57,809 bases of DNA from an uncultured bacterium (GTDB taxonomy: Bacteria > Bacillota_I > Bacilli_A > RFN20 > CAG-826): the NCBI GenBank assembly GCA_949290395.1, contig CASERQ010000007.1, positions 1 to 57,809 on the forward strand. Reading direction: 5' to 3'. The first letter of the stretch is position 1, and the number at the start of each line of letters is the position of its first letter. The notes under the pieces were generated by a model that was not told where the DNA came from, searched no databases, and saw only the letters and a program-made list of their open reading frames with translations. Of the stretch, positions 9,411-17,975 are shown piece after piece. The position numbers were made by a program, and so were the translations under genes.

Positions 9411-9434
9411 TAATAATTTAAAGGTAAAAATTAT

Positions 9435-9464
9435 GAGCCCTCTTAAATGAGGGCTCTTTTTTTC
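9435..9464 (+). terminator. Terminator after rubrerythrin
   Basis: GAGCCCTC and GAGGGCTC form an 8-bp stem around TTAAAT, followed by a run of T. Confidence 0.9.
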
Positions 9465-9587
9465 TTCTCATAAAAATATTAATTTCGTGTTAAGAAAATC
9501 TCTTTGAATATATTTTTATATCTTTTTATATGTGAAACTCACTTATCAACATAAAAAACAAAATAATTTTATTGAAGGGAGATTATT

Positions 9588-11312
9588 ATGAAATTTAGAC
9601 GTTTATTACTTGTGGCGTTACCGTCACTATTATTTGTTACTAGCTGTGATTCTTTAAGAGGAGGATTAACTCCAAAAGACATCGTAAAGATTGAAAAAAC
9701 AGGGGGAGATGAAAACAAAGATATCTTTACAGTAACTTATGATGATGGAAGTACATCAACATTTGAAATGCCTATTGAAGCAGAACTAGAGCCTGAACCT
9801 GTTACAAAAACATTTAAAGAAGCATTAGCTGATGTATCTGGAAGAATCAGTTTAAAAGGCACTTTAAAAGAATGGGCAGGAGATGAAACTGCTTTAGAGG
9901 GAGAGGGATTTGATACTTCAATAGACGTTAGCTTCACTGAAGATGCTTATTCCTATACTTCTTTAGACAGTATTGGCCAAGAAAATAGTGGAACAATATT
10001 TAAGATGGGTGATATGGCTGTTCAAGCTTCCATTAATCTTAAAAACGAACTTCAATTTACTCCAATGGTAGATGATGAAGATGTTGCCTATGACTGGTCT
10101 CATTATGAAAATCCATTTGGTGTGCTTTCAATTCATGATTTTGTTGAAAGTGAAACTCAACCTGGAGTGTTTAATTTTAGATTAGATGTTCCTGAAGTTA
10201 AGGAAGGCGCTAGAAACTTTATTGCTAGAGTTTCTAATTATTTATTCCCAGATTTAACATCTGCTGCATTAGTCTTTGAAAATGGCAAAATAACTAAAGT
10301 AACTGCAGAAACTCCTGTTTTTGAAACAATATTTGGTTTTGATAAGTATCAATTAACTCTTGATATAACTGGAGTTGGCTACGAAGTTGGCGATATTGCA
10401 TATCCAACACCAAAACCAACTTTAGAACATCATGATAAGTTAAGAGCTGCTTTAGATGAATTAAATAAAGAATCTTTTGCTGCTCATTATGAACAAATTA
10501 GTAAATCATATAGCGATGATCCTTGGGAAGAAGCTGATGTTTATTATAATGTCGACACTTATTTCACAAAGTATGTCGCATACCTTTTTGATAACGATTA
10601 TGAAGAAGGAAGCGGGGGAATTGTTGTTGACGGAGTTTTATATAATCTAACTTCTCCAGATGGAGAAACTTACGAAAGAAGTTACTATCCAGTCAGAGAT
10701 GACGAAGGAAAAACTTATCCAACTGCCGATGGTTATCGACCATTATTTAATTCAGTTGCTGCAGAACACTTTACGGTCATCGACGATAAACATTTTGAAA
10801 TCACTGGAAATTTTGCTGGTGCTGCAGCTTATTATTATGATGTTCTAGGTAATCCATATACTGTTCAATGTACAAGAACAACTATTGAGTTAGATGATAA
10901 TTATAAAGTCAAATCAATTGTTGCAACTGATGATTTATTTATGAGAGCAACAACAACTATAACTGCAATTGGTGAAGACGTTGTTTTACCATTTGATGTT
11001 AGTGAAGTCACTGTTCAAGAGGATCCATTTAAGGGATTCATCCATACTTATGAATGTTTAGAAGAAGATAAAGCAACTGTTGCAACCACAATTACTGTTG
11101 CATCATTAGAGGACGTTAAAGTTGATGGCGTTGCTGCAACCGACATCAGTTTTAACGGTGAAGATGAATTAACGTTCGCTGCTGGCGGATTAACTTATGA
11201 AATCTATTTATCCTCCTATAGCGGAACATATTCAATCTCTGTTGAAGGACCAAATGAATACTTTGAATATTATTCTTCATCAGAATACAGCGGCAACTTA
11301 AGAGTGCTTTAA
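9588..11312 (+). CDS. Large surface lipoprotein of unknown function
   Basis: The 574-residue protein starts with a lipoprotein signal ending in VTSCDS. Just after it comes a short TYDDGSTSTFEM motif, of a kind common in repeats of low-GC surface proteins. The rest is acidic and rich in aromatic residues, with no membrane segments and no catalytic motif I recognise. Two regions with VDTY/VSFTEDAYSYTS-like strands suggest repeated beta domains, as in binding lipoproteins. The gene is monocistronic, with its own terminator. It is probably anchored to the outer face of the membrane. The function is unknown. Confidence 0.75.
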   Translation: MKFRRLLLVALPSLLFVTSCDSLRGGLTPKDIVKIEKTGGDENKDIFTVTYDDGSTSTFEMPIEAELEPEPVTKTFKEALADVSGRISLKGTLKEWAGDETALEGEGFDTSIDVSFTEDAYSYTSLDSIGQENSGTIFKMGDMAVQASINLKNELQFTPMVDDEDVAYDWSHYENPFGVLSIHDFVESETQPGVFNFRLDVPEVKEGARNFIARVSNYLFPDLTSAALVFENGKITKVTAETPVFETIFGFDKYQLTLDITGVGYEVGDIAYPTPKPTLEHHDKLRAALDELNKESFAAHYEQISKSYSDDPWEEADVYYNVDTYFTKYVAYLFDNDYEEGSGGIVVDGVLYNLTSPDGETYERSYYPVRDDEGKTYPTADGYRPLFNSVAAEHFTVIDDKHFEITGNFAGAAAYYYDVLGNPYTVQCTRTTIELDDNYKVKSIVATDDLFMRATTTITAIGEDVVLPFDVSEVTVQEDPFKGFIHTYECLEEDKATVATTITVASLEDVKVDGVAATDISFNGEDELTFAAGGLTYEIYLSSYSGTYSISVEGPNEYFEYYSSSEYSGNLRVL

Positions 11313-11334
11313 GAATATAATAAGATTAATTAAT

Positions 11335-11362
11335 ATGAGGCGAAAAATTCGCCTCATATTTT
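11335..11362 (+). terminator. Terminator after the large lipoprotein gene
   Basis: ATGAGGCGAA and TTCGCCTCAT form a perfect 10-bp stem with a 3-base loop, followed by ATTTT. Confidence 0.85.
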
Positions 11363-11434
11363 AAAAAAGATAATTTTCTTAAGATTAAATCTTTCTCATA
11401 TTATAATTAAATCATTAAAGAGGATTTTAATTAT

Positions 11435-12307
11435 ATGAATGTTAAGTATGCTGTTATACCTTGCGCGGGTAAAGGAACAAGATTTTTACCTATTACAAAA
11501 GGTGTTGCTAAGGAAATGTGTCCAATTGTTGATAGACCAACATTAGATTACATTGTTGAAGAATGTTTGGATGCAGGAATTACGGATATTGTTTTTATTA
11601 TTTCTGAAGGAAAAGATGATATTAAAAAATATTATTCGTTAGATGAAGAATATGAAAAAGATTTAATTGATCATGGCAAAAAAGATTTTGCTGACTTAAT
11701 TCATAAAATTGCTACAAAAGCTAATTTTCATTATGTTATTCAACACGAACAACTTGGACTTGGTCACGCGGTTTTACAAGCAAAAGATGTTATTAAAGAT
11801 AATAACTTTGTTGTTTGCTGTGGTGACGATATTTGCACATATCAAGGTGACTCTCCAGTAAAACAACTTGTTAAAGCTTTTGAAAAAGTTGGTGGTAAAA
11901 CAATTGTTGGAGGACAAAAGGTAAAACACGAAAATATTGTTAAATATGGAGCAATGGGAGTTCAAAAACAACTCGATGAAAAAACTTACCTTCTTTCACA
12001 CATTGTTGAGAAACCAAAACTTGAAGAAGCTCCAAGTGATTTAGCTAGCTTAGGAAAATGGGTTTTTAATAGTAAAATCTTTGAAGAGTTAGATCATACT
12101 CCTAAAGGAGCAGGCGGCGAAATTCAATTAACAGATGCAATTGCTCAAATTATGAAGAAAGAAGAAGTTTACTATTATGATTTTGATGGCAAACGTTATG
12201 ATTGTGGCGATAAACTCGGCTATTTAGAAGCAATTATTGATGTTGCACTTTCTAGAGATGAGTTCAGAGAAGGTCTAATTAGACATATAAAATCACTTAA
12301 ATTCTAA
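11435..12307 (+). CDS. galU: UTP-glucose-1-phosphate uridylyltransferase
   Basis: This 290-residue cytoplasmic enzyme makes UDP-glucose from UTP and glucose-1-phosphate, the precursor for glycolipids and surface glycans. The nucleotide-binding signature AVIPCAGKGTRFLP is at the N-terminus, followed by KEMCPIVDRPTLDYIVEE, the CGDD metal site and the sugar-binding VEKP region. The length is typical. A Shine-Dalgarno AAAGAGGA precedes the ATG. The gene is not obviously co-transcribed with its neighbours, since the pst operon downstream has its own regulated promoter. Confidence 0.95.
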   Translation: MNVKYAVIPCAGKGTRFLPITKGVAKEMCPIVDRPTLDYIVEECLDAGITDIVFIISEGKDDIKKYYSLDEEYEKDLIDHGKKDFADLIHKIATKANFHYVIQHEQLGLGHAVLQAKDVIKDNNFVVCCGDDICTYQGDSPVKQLVKAFEKVGGKTIVGGQKVKHENIVKYGAMGVQKQLDEKTYLLSHIVEKPKLEEAPSDLASLGKWVFNSKIFEELDHTPKGAGGEIQLTDAIAQIMKKEEVYYYDFDGKRYDCGDKLGYLEAIIDVALSRDEFREGLIRHIKSLKF

Positions 12308-12332
12308 TATATAAAGAACTTTATTATTATTT

Positions 12333-12410
12333 AAATTGTAAAGATGATGTGATGTGAAAATTTACATTTTCTTTACAATTTTTTACATTTATATGATTTT
12401 TTCATAAATT
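12333..12410 (+). promoter_or_regulatory. Pho box and promoter of the pst operon
   Basis: Three direct TTTACA repeats start at 12361, 12372 and 12382, about one helical turn apart, as in PhoP/PhoB binding sites. The last can serve as -35, with TAAATT 17 bp downstream as -10. AAATTGTAAAG (12333-12343) is the exact inverse of CTTTACAATTT (12371-12381). The same arrangement precedes the Pit-type transporter at 46401-46457. The pst operon encodes its own PhoP/PhoR, so autoregulation under phosphate starvation is expected. Confidence 0.75.
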
Positions 12411-12447
12411 GACTTTAACTATAGTATTTAGCGTTAGGAGAAAAATT

Positions 12448-13419
12448 ATGAAAAGATTTTTATTACTTAGTAGTTTAGCACTCGTTGGCGCAGGCGTAAT
12501 TACATCTTGTGGAAATAGTGGTTTTGATGCTTCATCAAATATTACTTTATATTCAAGAGAAGCAGGAAGTGGAACAAGAGAATGTTTCTTTGAAGGTATT
12601 GGATATGGAGATGTCGCTAAAGAAGATAAATGGAATGCTGGTGTTAGTGTTCAAAGCGCAGCAAGCAATGGTGAAATCATGACAAAAGTTGGAACTGATG
12701 CAAGTGCTGTTGGATATTGTTCATTAGATTCTTTAAAAGATGGTGAAGGAATTAAAGCTTTAACTTTTGAAGGAGTTGAAGCTACAGAAGAAACAGCTGT
12801 TGATGGTTCTTATAAATTAAAAAGAAACTTTAACTATGTTGTTAGAGATAGTGCTGATGCAAGATATACATCCAATGAAGATTTAAAAGTTGCAAAAGAA
12901 GCTTTTGTTGCTTATATGACTGAATCAAAAGAAGGTTTACAAACAATCGCAGCAAATGGTGGAATTATCGATTCTAGTCGAATTACAGTTGCAAGTGCTA
13001 AATCATGGGCAGACATCGCTGAAGAAAAATTCCCTGAATTAGCTGAAATTGGTAATGTCACACTCTTAGCTTGTGGATCTACTTCAGTTGAAAAAGTTTT
13101 AAATGGTTTAGGCAGCCAATTCAAAACCTTAACTGGTGATAAAGTTACAGTTACTCCAAATCAATCTGGTAGTGGTGATGCTGTAACAGGTGTTACAGAA
13201 GGTAAAAACGGAACAATGTTTGATATTGGTTTCTTATCAAGAGAAATTAAAGAGGATGAAAAAGCATCTTTAGGTGAAGGAAATATCAATGGCGCAATCT
13301 GTATCGACGCTGTTGTCCCAATTGTTAACGAAGCAAATACAGTTTTAACAAATATTACTGCTGATCAACTCGCAAAAATCTATAAAGGTGAAATTAAAAC
13401 CTGGAGCGAACTCGCTTAA
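12448..13419 (+). CDS. pstS: Phosphate-binding lipoprotein PstS with permuted domain order
   Basis: The 323-residue lipoprotein (signal ending VITSCG) delivers phosphate to PstCA. Both phosphate-binding loops are present, but their order is reversed relative to ordinary PstS. Here the normally C-terminal part (SREAGSGTRECFFE, AVGYCSL, AFVAYMTES) comes first. The normally N-terminal part follows: GSTSVEKV, QSGSGDAVTGV, FDIGFLSREIK, ending with IYKGEIKTWSEL, which usually lies mid-protein. This looks like a circular permutation of the two-lobe fold. The start at 12448 follows TTAGGAG; an in-frame upstream TTG is unlikely. First gene of the Pho operon. Confidence 0.88.
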   Translation: MKRFLLLSSLALVGAGVITSCGNSGFDASSNITLYSREAGSGTRECFFEGIGYGDVAKEDKWNAGVSVQSAASNGEIMTKVGTDASAVGYCSLDSLKDGEGIKALTFEGVEATEETAVDGSYKLKRNFNYVVRDSADARYTSNEDLKVAKEAFVAYMTESKEGLQTIAANGGIIDSSRITVASAKSWADIAEEKFPELAEIGNVTLLACGSTSVEKVLNGLGSQFKTLTGDKVTVTPNQSGSGDAVTGVTEGKNGTMFDIGFLSREIKEDEKASLGEGNINGAICIDAVVPIVNEANTVLTNITADQLAKIYKGEIKTWSELA

Positions 13420-13436
13420 TTTCTAACTTTAGGAGT

Positions 13437-14495
13437 ATGGAAGTCGAATTAAAAAACGATACCATAATAGAAGAAAGAAATAAATTTAAGAGGAAGGACT
13501 TGATTGACAAGATTGTTCAATCAATCTTCCTCTTTATTGCTATAATCTCGGCTAGTTTTGTCGTTTTTATAGTTATTTTTATTATGGTAAAAGGTCTTGA
13601 ACCTTTCGTTGGGAATTATGCTCTTGTTGAAGGAGAAGTTGTTAGACAAGATTTAGGTCTATTTTTTACAAACCAAAGATGGCTTTATGATGGAACGGGC
13701 GGAATGTCTTATCTTCTTTTAACAACTCTTTATACAACATTATTATCTTTAATAATTAGTGTTCCAACATCTATTTTTACAGCCCTTTTTATTGTAAGAA
13801 TGTTACCTAAAAAATTAAAAAGCACTGTAAAAACTTGTGTTGAACTTTTATCTGCAATACCATCCGTTATTTATGGTATTTTTGGAATGGGAGTTATTTG
13901 TGTTTTGATAAATGGCCTTCCAATTCAAACAGCTGGTGGATCTTCAATTCTTGCCGCCGTTATAGTTTTAGCACTTATGTCGATTCCAACAATAACAATG
14001 GTATCAATAAATGCTTTAGAAGCTGTTGATCCTAGACTTATTAGTGCTTCAATTGCGCTTGGCGCAAGTAAAGCCCAAACAAACCTCAAAGTTGTTATTG
14101 CTTCTTCAAAAAGTGGCATTTTTGCAGGGATTATTCTTGGAGTAGGCCGTGCACTAGGTGAAGCAACTGCAGTTCAAATGGTTATTGGAAACAATTCACT
14201 TGGTACTGGTTTTTATAATATTTTTGGATCTGGCATGACTTTAACTAGTGCAATGCTTTCTGGAATTGGAGAAGCAAGCGGCATTAGATATGATGTTAGA
14301 TTCTCACTTGGTATTGTTCTTATTTTAGTAATTTTAGCTATTACATCTATTCTCAATTATGTGAAGTTAAGAATGGATACCATTAAAACTAAAAACTCAA
14401 CTGGCGTAATCCAAAAAGCAAAAGTCTTCTTTGGAAATGATATTGAATTTATAAAGGCTTGGATAAATGAAAAAGTTAGAAAATTTAAAAAATAG
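13437..14495 (+). CDS. pstC: Phosphate ABC transporter permease PstC
   Basis: The 352-residue inner-membrane permease has about six membrane spans and the ABC permease coupling region (SASIALGASKAQTNLKVVIASSKSGIFAGIILGVGRALGEA, split across residues 200-245). The AGGAG ribosome site is only one base from the ATG at 13437; a TTG at 13501 with GAGGAAGG upstream is a possible alternative start that would remove the charged N-tail. The gene lies 17 bases after pstS and overlaps pstA by 29 bases. It forms the PstCA channel. Confidence 0.93.
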   Translation: MEVELKNDTIIEERNKFKRKDLIDKIVQSIFLFIAIISASFVVFIVIFIMVKGLEPFVGNYALVEGEVVRQDLGLFFTNQRWLYDGTGGMSYLLLTTLYTTLLSLIISVPTSIFTALFIVRMLPKKLKSTVKTCVELLSAIPSVIYGIFGMGVICVLINGLPIQTAGGSSILAAVIVLALMSIPTITMVSINALEAVDPRLISASIALGASKAQTNLKVVIASSKSGIFAGIILGVGRALGEATAVQMVIGNNSLGTGFYNIFGSGMTLTSAMLSGIGEASGIRYDVRFSLGIVLILVILAITSILNYVKLRMDTIKTKNSTGVIQKAKVFFGNDIEFIKAWINEKVRKFKK

Positions 14496-15783
14496 TTTTA
14501 ATCTAGATAAGATTAAAAAACTTTTCACTTTTGATAAGACTTATAAAACTTTATCAAAAGAAGAAAAGAAAGTATTTATCAAAAGAAAAATTAAAGATGG
14601 AGTAACAAATGGTGGAACTGTTCTTTTTGGATTATTCACAGTTGCTATTCTTATCTGGATGGTTGTTTATATTTTTACAACGGGTTCTTCAACATTAAAC
14701 TGGGAATTTATAACAAGCGATTATACCCAACATACAGCAATGTTAAGATCGCCAGATGATTTAGATATTGGTGATGAAACGTTTGAAAACTCTGCAAATT
14801 CTGAATATTTTTCAGAATATTGGGGTGTTGGATTTAGAAATGGAACTGACAACTTACAGGATCCTGTTGTTTATATTGCTTATATTGAAGAGAACTCTCC
14901 ATTTAGTAAACTTGTAAATTATCAAGGTGAACTTGAACCTGTTGATCCAAGTTATTATTGTAGCTATATCTATCTTATTAATGGCGATGGAAGTGAAATC
15001 CAACTTAATAGTGGACAAGACACAGCAGAAGATTTTGCTGCTGCTTTAGATAAAGCAATAAAAATTGAATCAGCTAGTTTTCTCTCTCGTGGTGAAGGCA
15101 TTAGAGGTTCGCTTTTAACAACATTAATGTTAATTGGTTTTTCTTTACTTTTTGCTTTGCCTCTTGGCGTAGGTTCAGCCATTTATTTAGGAGTTTACGC
15201 AAAGAAAAATATTTTAACAAACTCAATTAGAACTTTGATCGATGTTACAAGTGGAATACCTTCTATTATTTTTGGATTAGCTGGCGCAATAATTTTTATT
15301 CCTTTTGTTAATTCGATGAGTGGAGGAACTGGAGGAAACATATTTACTGGGGCGTTAACTATGGCAATTATGCTTCTTCCAACTATTGTTAAAACTACTG
15401 AAGAAGCGATTAGAGTTATTCCAATGAGTTTAACGCAGGCTTCGCTTGCTCTAGGAGCAAGTAGGACGCAAACTACTTTTAAAGTAGTTTTACCAAACGC
15501 TTTACCTGGTATTTTAACTTCAACTCTTTTATCAATTGGAAGAATAATTGGAGAAAGCGCTGCACTTGTTTTTGCAATGGGTGCAACAATTGGAGACACA
15601 GCTTCATTAAATCAAGGCTATGCATCTTTAGCAGTCCATATTTATGTAATTCTTGCTGGAGAATCACCAAGATATGAAGCAGCTTGTGCAATCGCAATTA
15701 TTATTTTAGTTGTAGTTTTACTTCTTTCTTTACTCGTAAAACTTATCTCTTTAAGACTTAATAAATTTAAAGGAGCAAATTAA
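14467..15783 (+). CDS. pstA: Phosphate ABC transporter permease PstA with a large external insertion
   Basis: The C-terminal 250 residues are a normal PstA permease, with several spans and the coupling motif [19 protein letters not shown]. At 438 residues the protein is about 140 longer than usual. The extra length is a soluble, acidic segment (about residues 78-195) between the first membrane span and the permease core, predicted to face outside. That segment may contact the permuted PstS, which is inference. The start overlaps pstC; the stop is one base before pstB. Confidence 0.92.
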   Translation: MKKLENLKNSFNLDKIKKLFTFDKTYKTLSKEEKKVFIKRKIKDGVTNGGTVLFGLFTVAILIWMVVYIFTTGSSTLNWEFITSDYTQHTAMLRSPDDLDIGDETFENSANSEYFSEYWGVGFRNGTDNLQDPVVYIAYIEENSPFSKLVNYQGELEPVDPSYYCSYIYLINGDGSEIQLNSGQDTAEDFAAALDKAIKIESASFLSRGEGIRGSLLTTLMLIGFSLLFALPLGVGSAIYLGVYAKKNILTNSIRTLIDVTSGIPSIIFGLAGAIIFIPFVNSMSGGTGGNIFTGALTMAIMLLPTIVKTTEEAIRVIPMSLTQASLALGASRTQTTFKVVLPNALPGILTSTLLSIGRIIGESAALVFAMGATIGDTASLNQGYASLAVHIYVILAGESPRYEAACAIAIIILVVVLLLSLLVKLISLRLNKFKGAN

Positions 15784-15784
15784 G

Positions 15785-16642
15785 ATGATTGAATTTGAAA
15801 ATTTAGATCAAAATCAAGAAAATGAAACAAAGGAGAATTTAAATGCTTCAAATACTCTTCTTGATGATGAAGAATTTAAAAATAAAGATAATATTGTTTT
15901 TTCGTGCCGTAATGTAAATCTATATTACGATAATGGCGAAAAACATTCCTTAAAAGATATCAATATTGATATTTTAAAGAACAAAGTCACTGCTTTTATT
16001 GGCCCATCAGGATGTGGAAAATCAACTTTACTTCGTTGTTTTGATAGAATGAATGACTTAATTGATGGTTGTAAAATTACTGGCGAAATCAAATATAATG
16101 GCAAAGGCATCAACGATATAAATACAATTTTATTAAGAACAAAAGTTGGTATGGTTTTCCAACAACCAAATCCATTCCCAATGTCTATTAGAAACAATAT
16201 TTGCTATGGTCCACGCTGTCAAGGTTTAAAAAATAAAGAAAAACTTAATGAAATTGTTGAAAGAAGTTTAAAAGATAGCGCGCTTTATGAAGAAGTTAGC
16301 GACAGACTTGATGCTAGTGGATTATCTTTAAGTGGCGGCCAACAACAAAGATTATGTATTGCTAGAGCTATTGCAATGTCGCCTGATGTTATCTTAATGG
16401 ATGAACCAACAAGCGCTCTTGATCCAATTGCTACTTTAAAAATTGAAGAATTAATTAAAGAACTTAAGAAAAAATATACAATTATTATAGTTACACACAA
16501 CATGCAACAAGCTGCAAGAATTAGTGATTACACCGCTTTCTTTATGCTTGGTGAACTTGTTGAATTTAATAAAACTGAAGAATTTTTTGCTCATCCAAAA
16601 GATAAAAGAAGTGAAGATTATATTACGGGGAGGTTCGGATGA
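15785..16642 (+). CDS. pstB: Phosphate ABC transporter ATPase PstB
   Basis: This 285-residue cytoplasmic ATPase powers PstCA. Walker A is GPSGCGKST, the Q-loop is QQPNPFPMS (the PstB-specific form), the signature is LSGGQQQR, Walker B is VILMDEPTS, and the switch His is in VTHNM. About 38 acidic, Asn-rich residues precede the ATPase core and are not part of the usual protein. An internal ATG at 15843 has a better ribosome site but is out of frame. The stop overlaps phoU (ATGA). Confidence 0.96.
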   Translation: MIEFENLDQNQENETKENLNASNTLLDDEEFKNKDNIVFSCRNVNLYYDNGEKHSLKDINIDILKNKVTAFIGPSGCGKSTLLRCFDRMNDLIDGCKITGEIKYNGKGINDINTILLRTKVGMVFQQPNPFPMSIRNNICYGPRCQGLKNKEKLNEIVERSLKDSALYEEVSDRLDASGLSLSGGQQQRLCIARAIAMSPDVILMDEPTSALDPIATLKIEELIKELKKKYTIIIVTHNMQQAARISDYTAFFMLGELVEFNKTEEFFAHPKDKRSEDYITGRFG

Positions 16643-17289
16643 TGGATATCAGAGAAAAAATCAATTTAATCAATGTCAATTTGCTTAAAATGTTCGAATT
16701 GACAATCTCTTATTTAGACGATGCTTTTTCTTATTATGAAGATGAAAAAAATAGCAATGACAAGAATTTAATTAATGATGATTTAATCGATAAACTTGAA
16801 AGAGAAATTGAAGAAGACTGCTTACTAGTTATTTTAAAAGAGAGGCCTTTTGCAAGCGATTTAAGAAAAGTAACAGGTATTTTTAAACTTGTCGAAGATA
16901 TTGAAAGACTTGGAGATCATGCTGAAGACATCGCTTGGGTCAGCAAAAATTTATATAAAGCAAAAGAAGCTTATCGCTCTGAAAAAATTGGTCAAATAAT
17001 AAGCGTTGCTTTATCAATGGTAAAAGATTCTTATAAATCTTTAGCTACAAATAACAGTGAACTTGCGCTTGATGTAATTAAAAGAGACGACATAGTCGAT
17101 AAACTTTATCTCGAACTTCTTTCTGAAATCCCAGTTTATAAAGAAAAATATGCTTTAAATGATGGATATATCATTTATTCAACTTTACTTGTAAAGTATG
17201 TTGAAAGAATTGCCGACCACGCAAGCAACATTGCTGAATGGTCAGTTTATATTCAAAATGGTTATTATAAGGATAAAGTGATAATATGA
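16639..17289 (+). CDS. phoU: PhoU phosphate signalling protein
   Basis: The 216-residue all-helical protein carries the two repeated PhoU three-helix bundles, with metal-binding E/D motifs such as [18 protein letters not shown] and [17 protein letters not shown]. PhoU links the PstSCAB transporter to the PhoR kinase and represses the Pho response when phosphate is plentiful. It overlaps pstB upstream and the regulator gene downstream by four bases each. The length is normal. Confidence 0.95.
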   Translation: MMDIREKINLINVNLLKMFELTISYLDDAFSYYEDEKNSNDKNLINDDLIDKLEREIEEDCLLVILKERPFASDLRKVTGIFKLVEDIERLGDHAEDIAWVSKNLYKAKEAYRSEKIGQIISVALSMVKDSYKSLATNNSELALDVIKRDDIVDKLYLELLSEIPVYKEKYALNDGYIIYSTLLVKYVERIADHASNIAEWSVYIQNGYYKDKVII

Positions 17290-17975
17290 TATGCATGAAT
17301 AAACCTTATCTTATTTATTCTTTAGAAGACGACACAAATATCTCTCACATAATTTCTCTTGCGCTTTCAAAGCAAGGTTATGAGATTAAATGTTTTCATA
17401 ACTATGCTGATTTTAAAGTCACATTTAAAAATGAAAAACCTAATATGATCCTTCTTGACCTCATGCTTCCTGATGCAAAAGGGGAGGACATTTTAAAAGA
17501 GATTAGAAGTGATGAAAGTAATGATTATATCCAAATTATCATTATTAGTGCTAAAAATCTTACGATAAATAAGGTCGATGGTTTAGATCTTGGGGCTGAT
17601 GATTATATCGCTAAACCTTTTGATATTCTTGAACTTATTAGTAGAGTTAATGCTAGAGCTAGAAGACAAATCAAAAAAGAAAATAAATCACTTAGAAATA
17701 TAACTTATAATCCTCTTAAAAAAATCTTCATGCTTGATGATCAAATGATTCATTTTACAAATAGTGAATTTAGAATTTTCAAATTACTTTTTGATAGAAT
17801 TGGCGAGCCAGTAACCCGCGAAGAATTTTTTGAAGAAATTTGGGGAAACGAAAGAGTCTTTGAAACAAGAATTCTTGATATGCACATCAAAGAGATCAGA
17901 AGAAAGATTGGCAAAGAAAATGCTGATCTTGTTGAAACTCTATATGGAGTTGGCTATAAATTAAAAAATGAATAA
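17286..17975 (+). CDS. phoP: OmpR-family response regulator, PhoP/PhoB type
   Basis: The 229-residue regulator has a receiver domain (phosphoacceptor Asp58 in LLDLMLPD; conserved Lys in DDYIAKPFD) and a C-terminal winged helix with VETLYGVGYKLK. Its place between phoU and a PAS-containing kinase identifies it as the Pho regulator. The ATG at 17286 overlaps phoU; the alternative ATG at 17295 gives a slightly more usual N-terminus. It presumably binds the TTTACA repeats upstream of pstS and the Pit-type gene. Confidence 0.93.
   Translation: MICMNKPYLIYSLEDDTNISHIISLALSKQGYEIKCFHNYADFKVTFKNEKPNMILLDLMLPDAKGEDILKEIRSDESNDYIQIIIISAKNLTINKVDGLDLGADDYIAKPFDILELISRVNARARRQIKKENKSLRNITYNPLKKIFMLDDQMIHFTNSEFRIFKLLFDRIGEPVTREEFFEEIWGNERVFETRILDMHIKEIRRKIGKENADLVETLYGVGYKLKNE

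Noticed and set aside
10660-10848. 62-residue ORF within the large lipoprotein gene
   Set aside because: Alternative frame in the same strand, lacking a start signal and any pattern.
15195-15599. 134-residue ORF antisense to pstA
   Set aside because: Shadow frame of a hydrophobic coding region; no start signal and no independent similarity.
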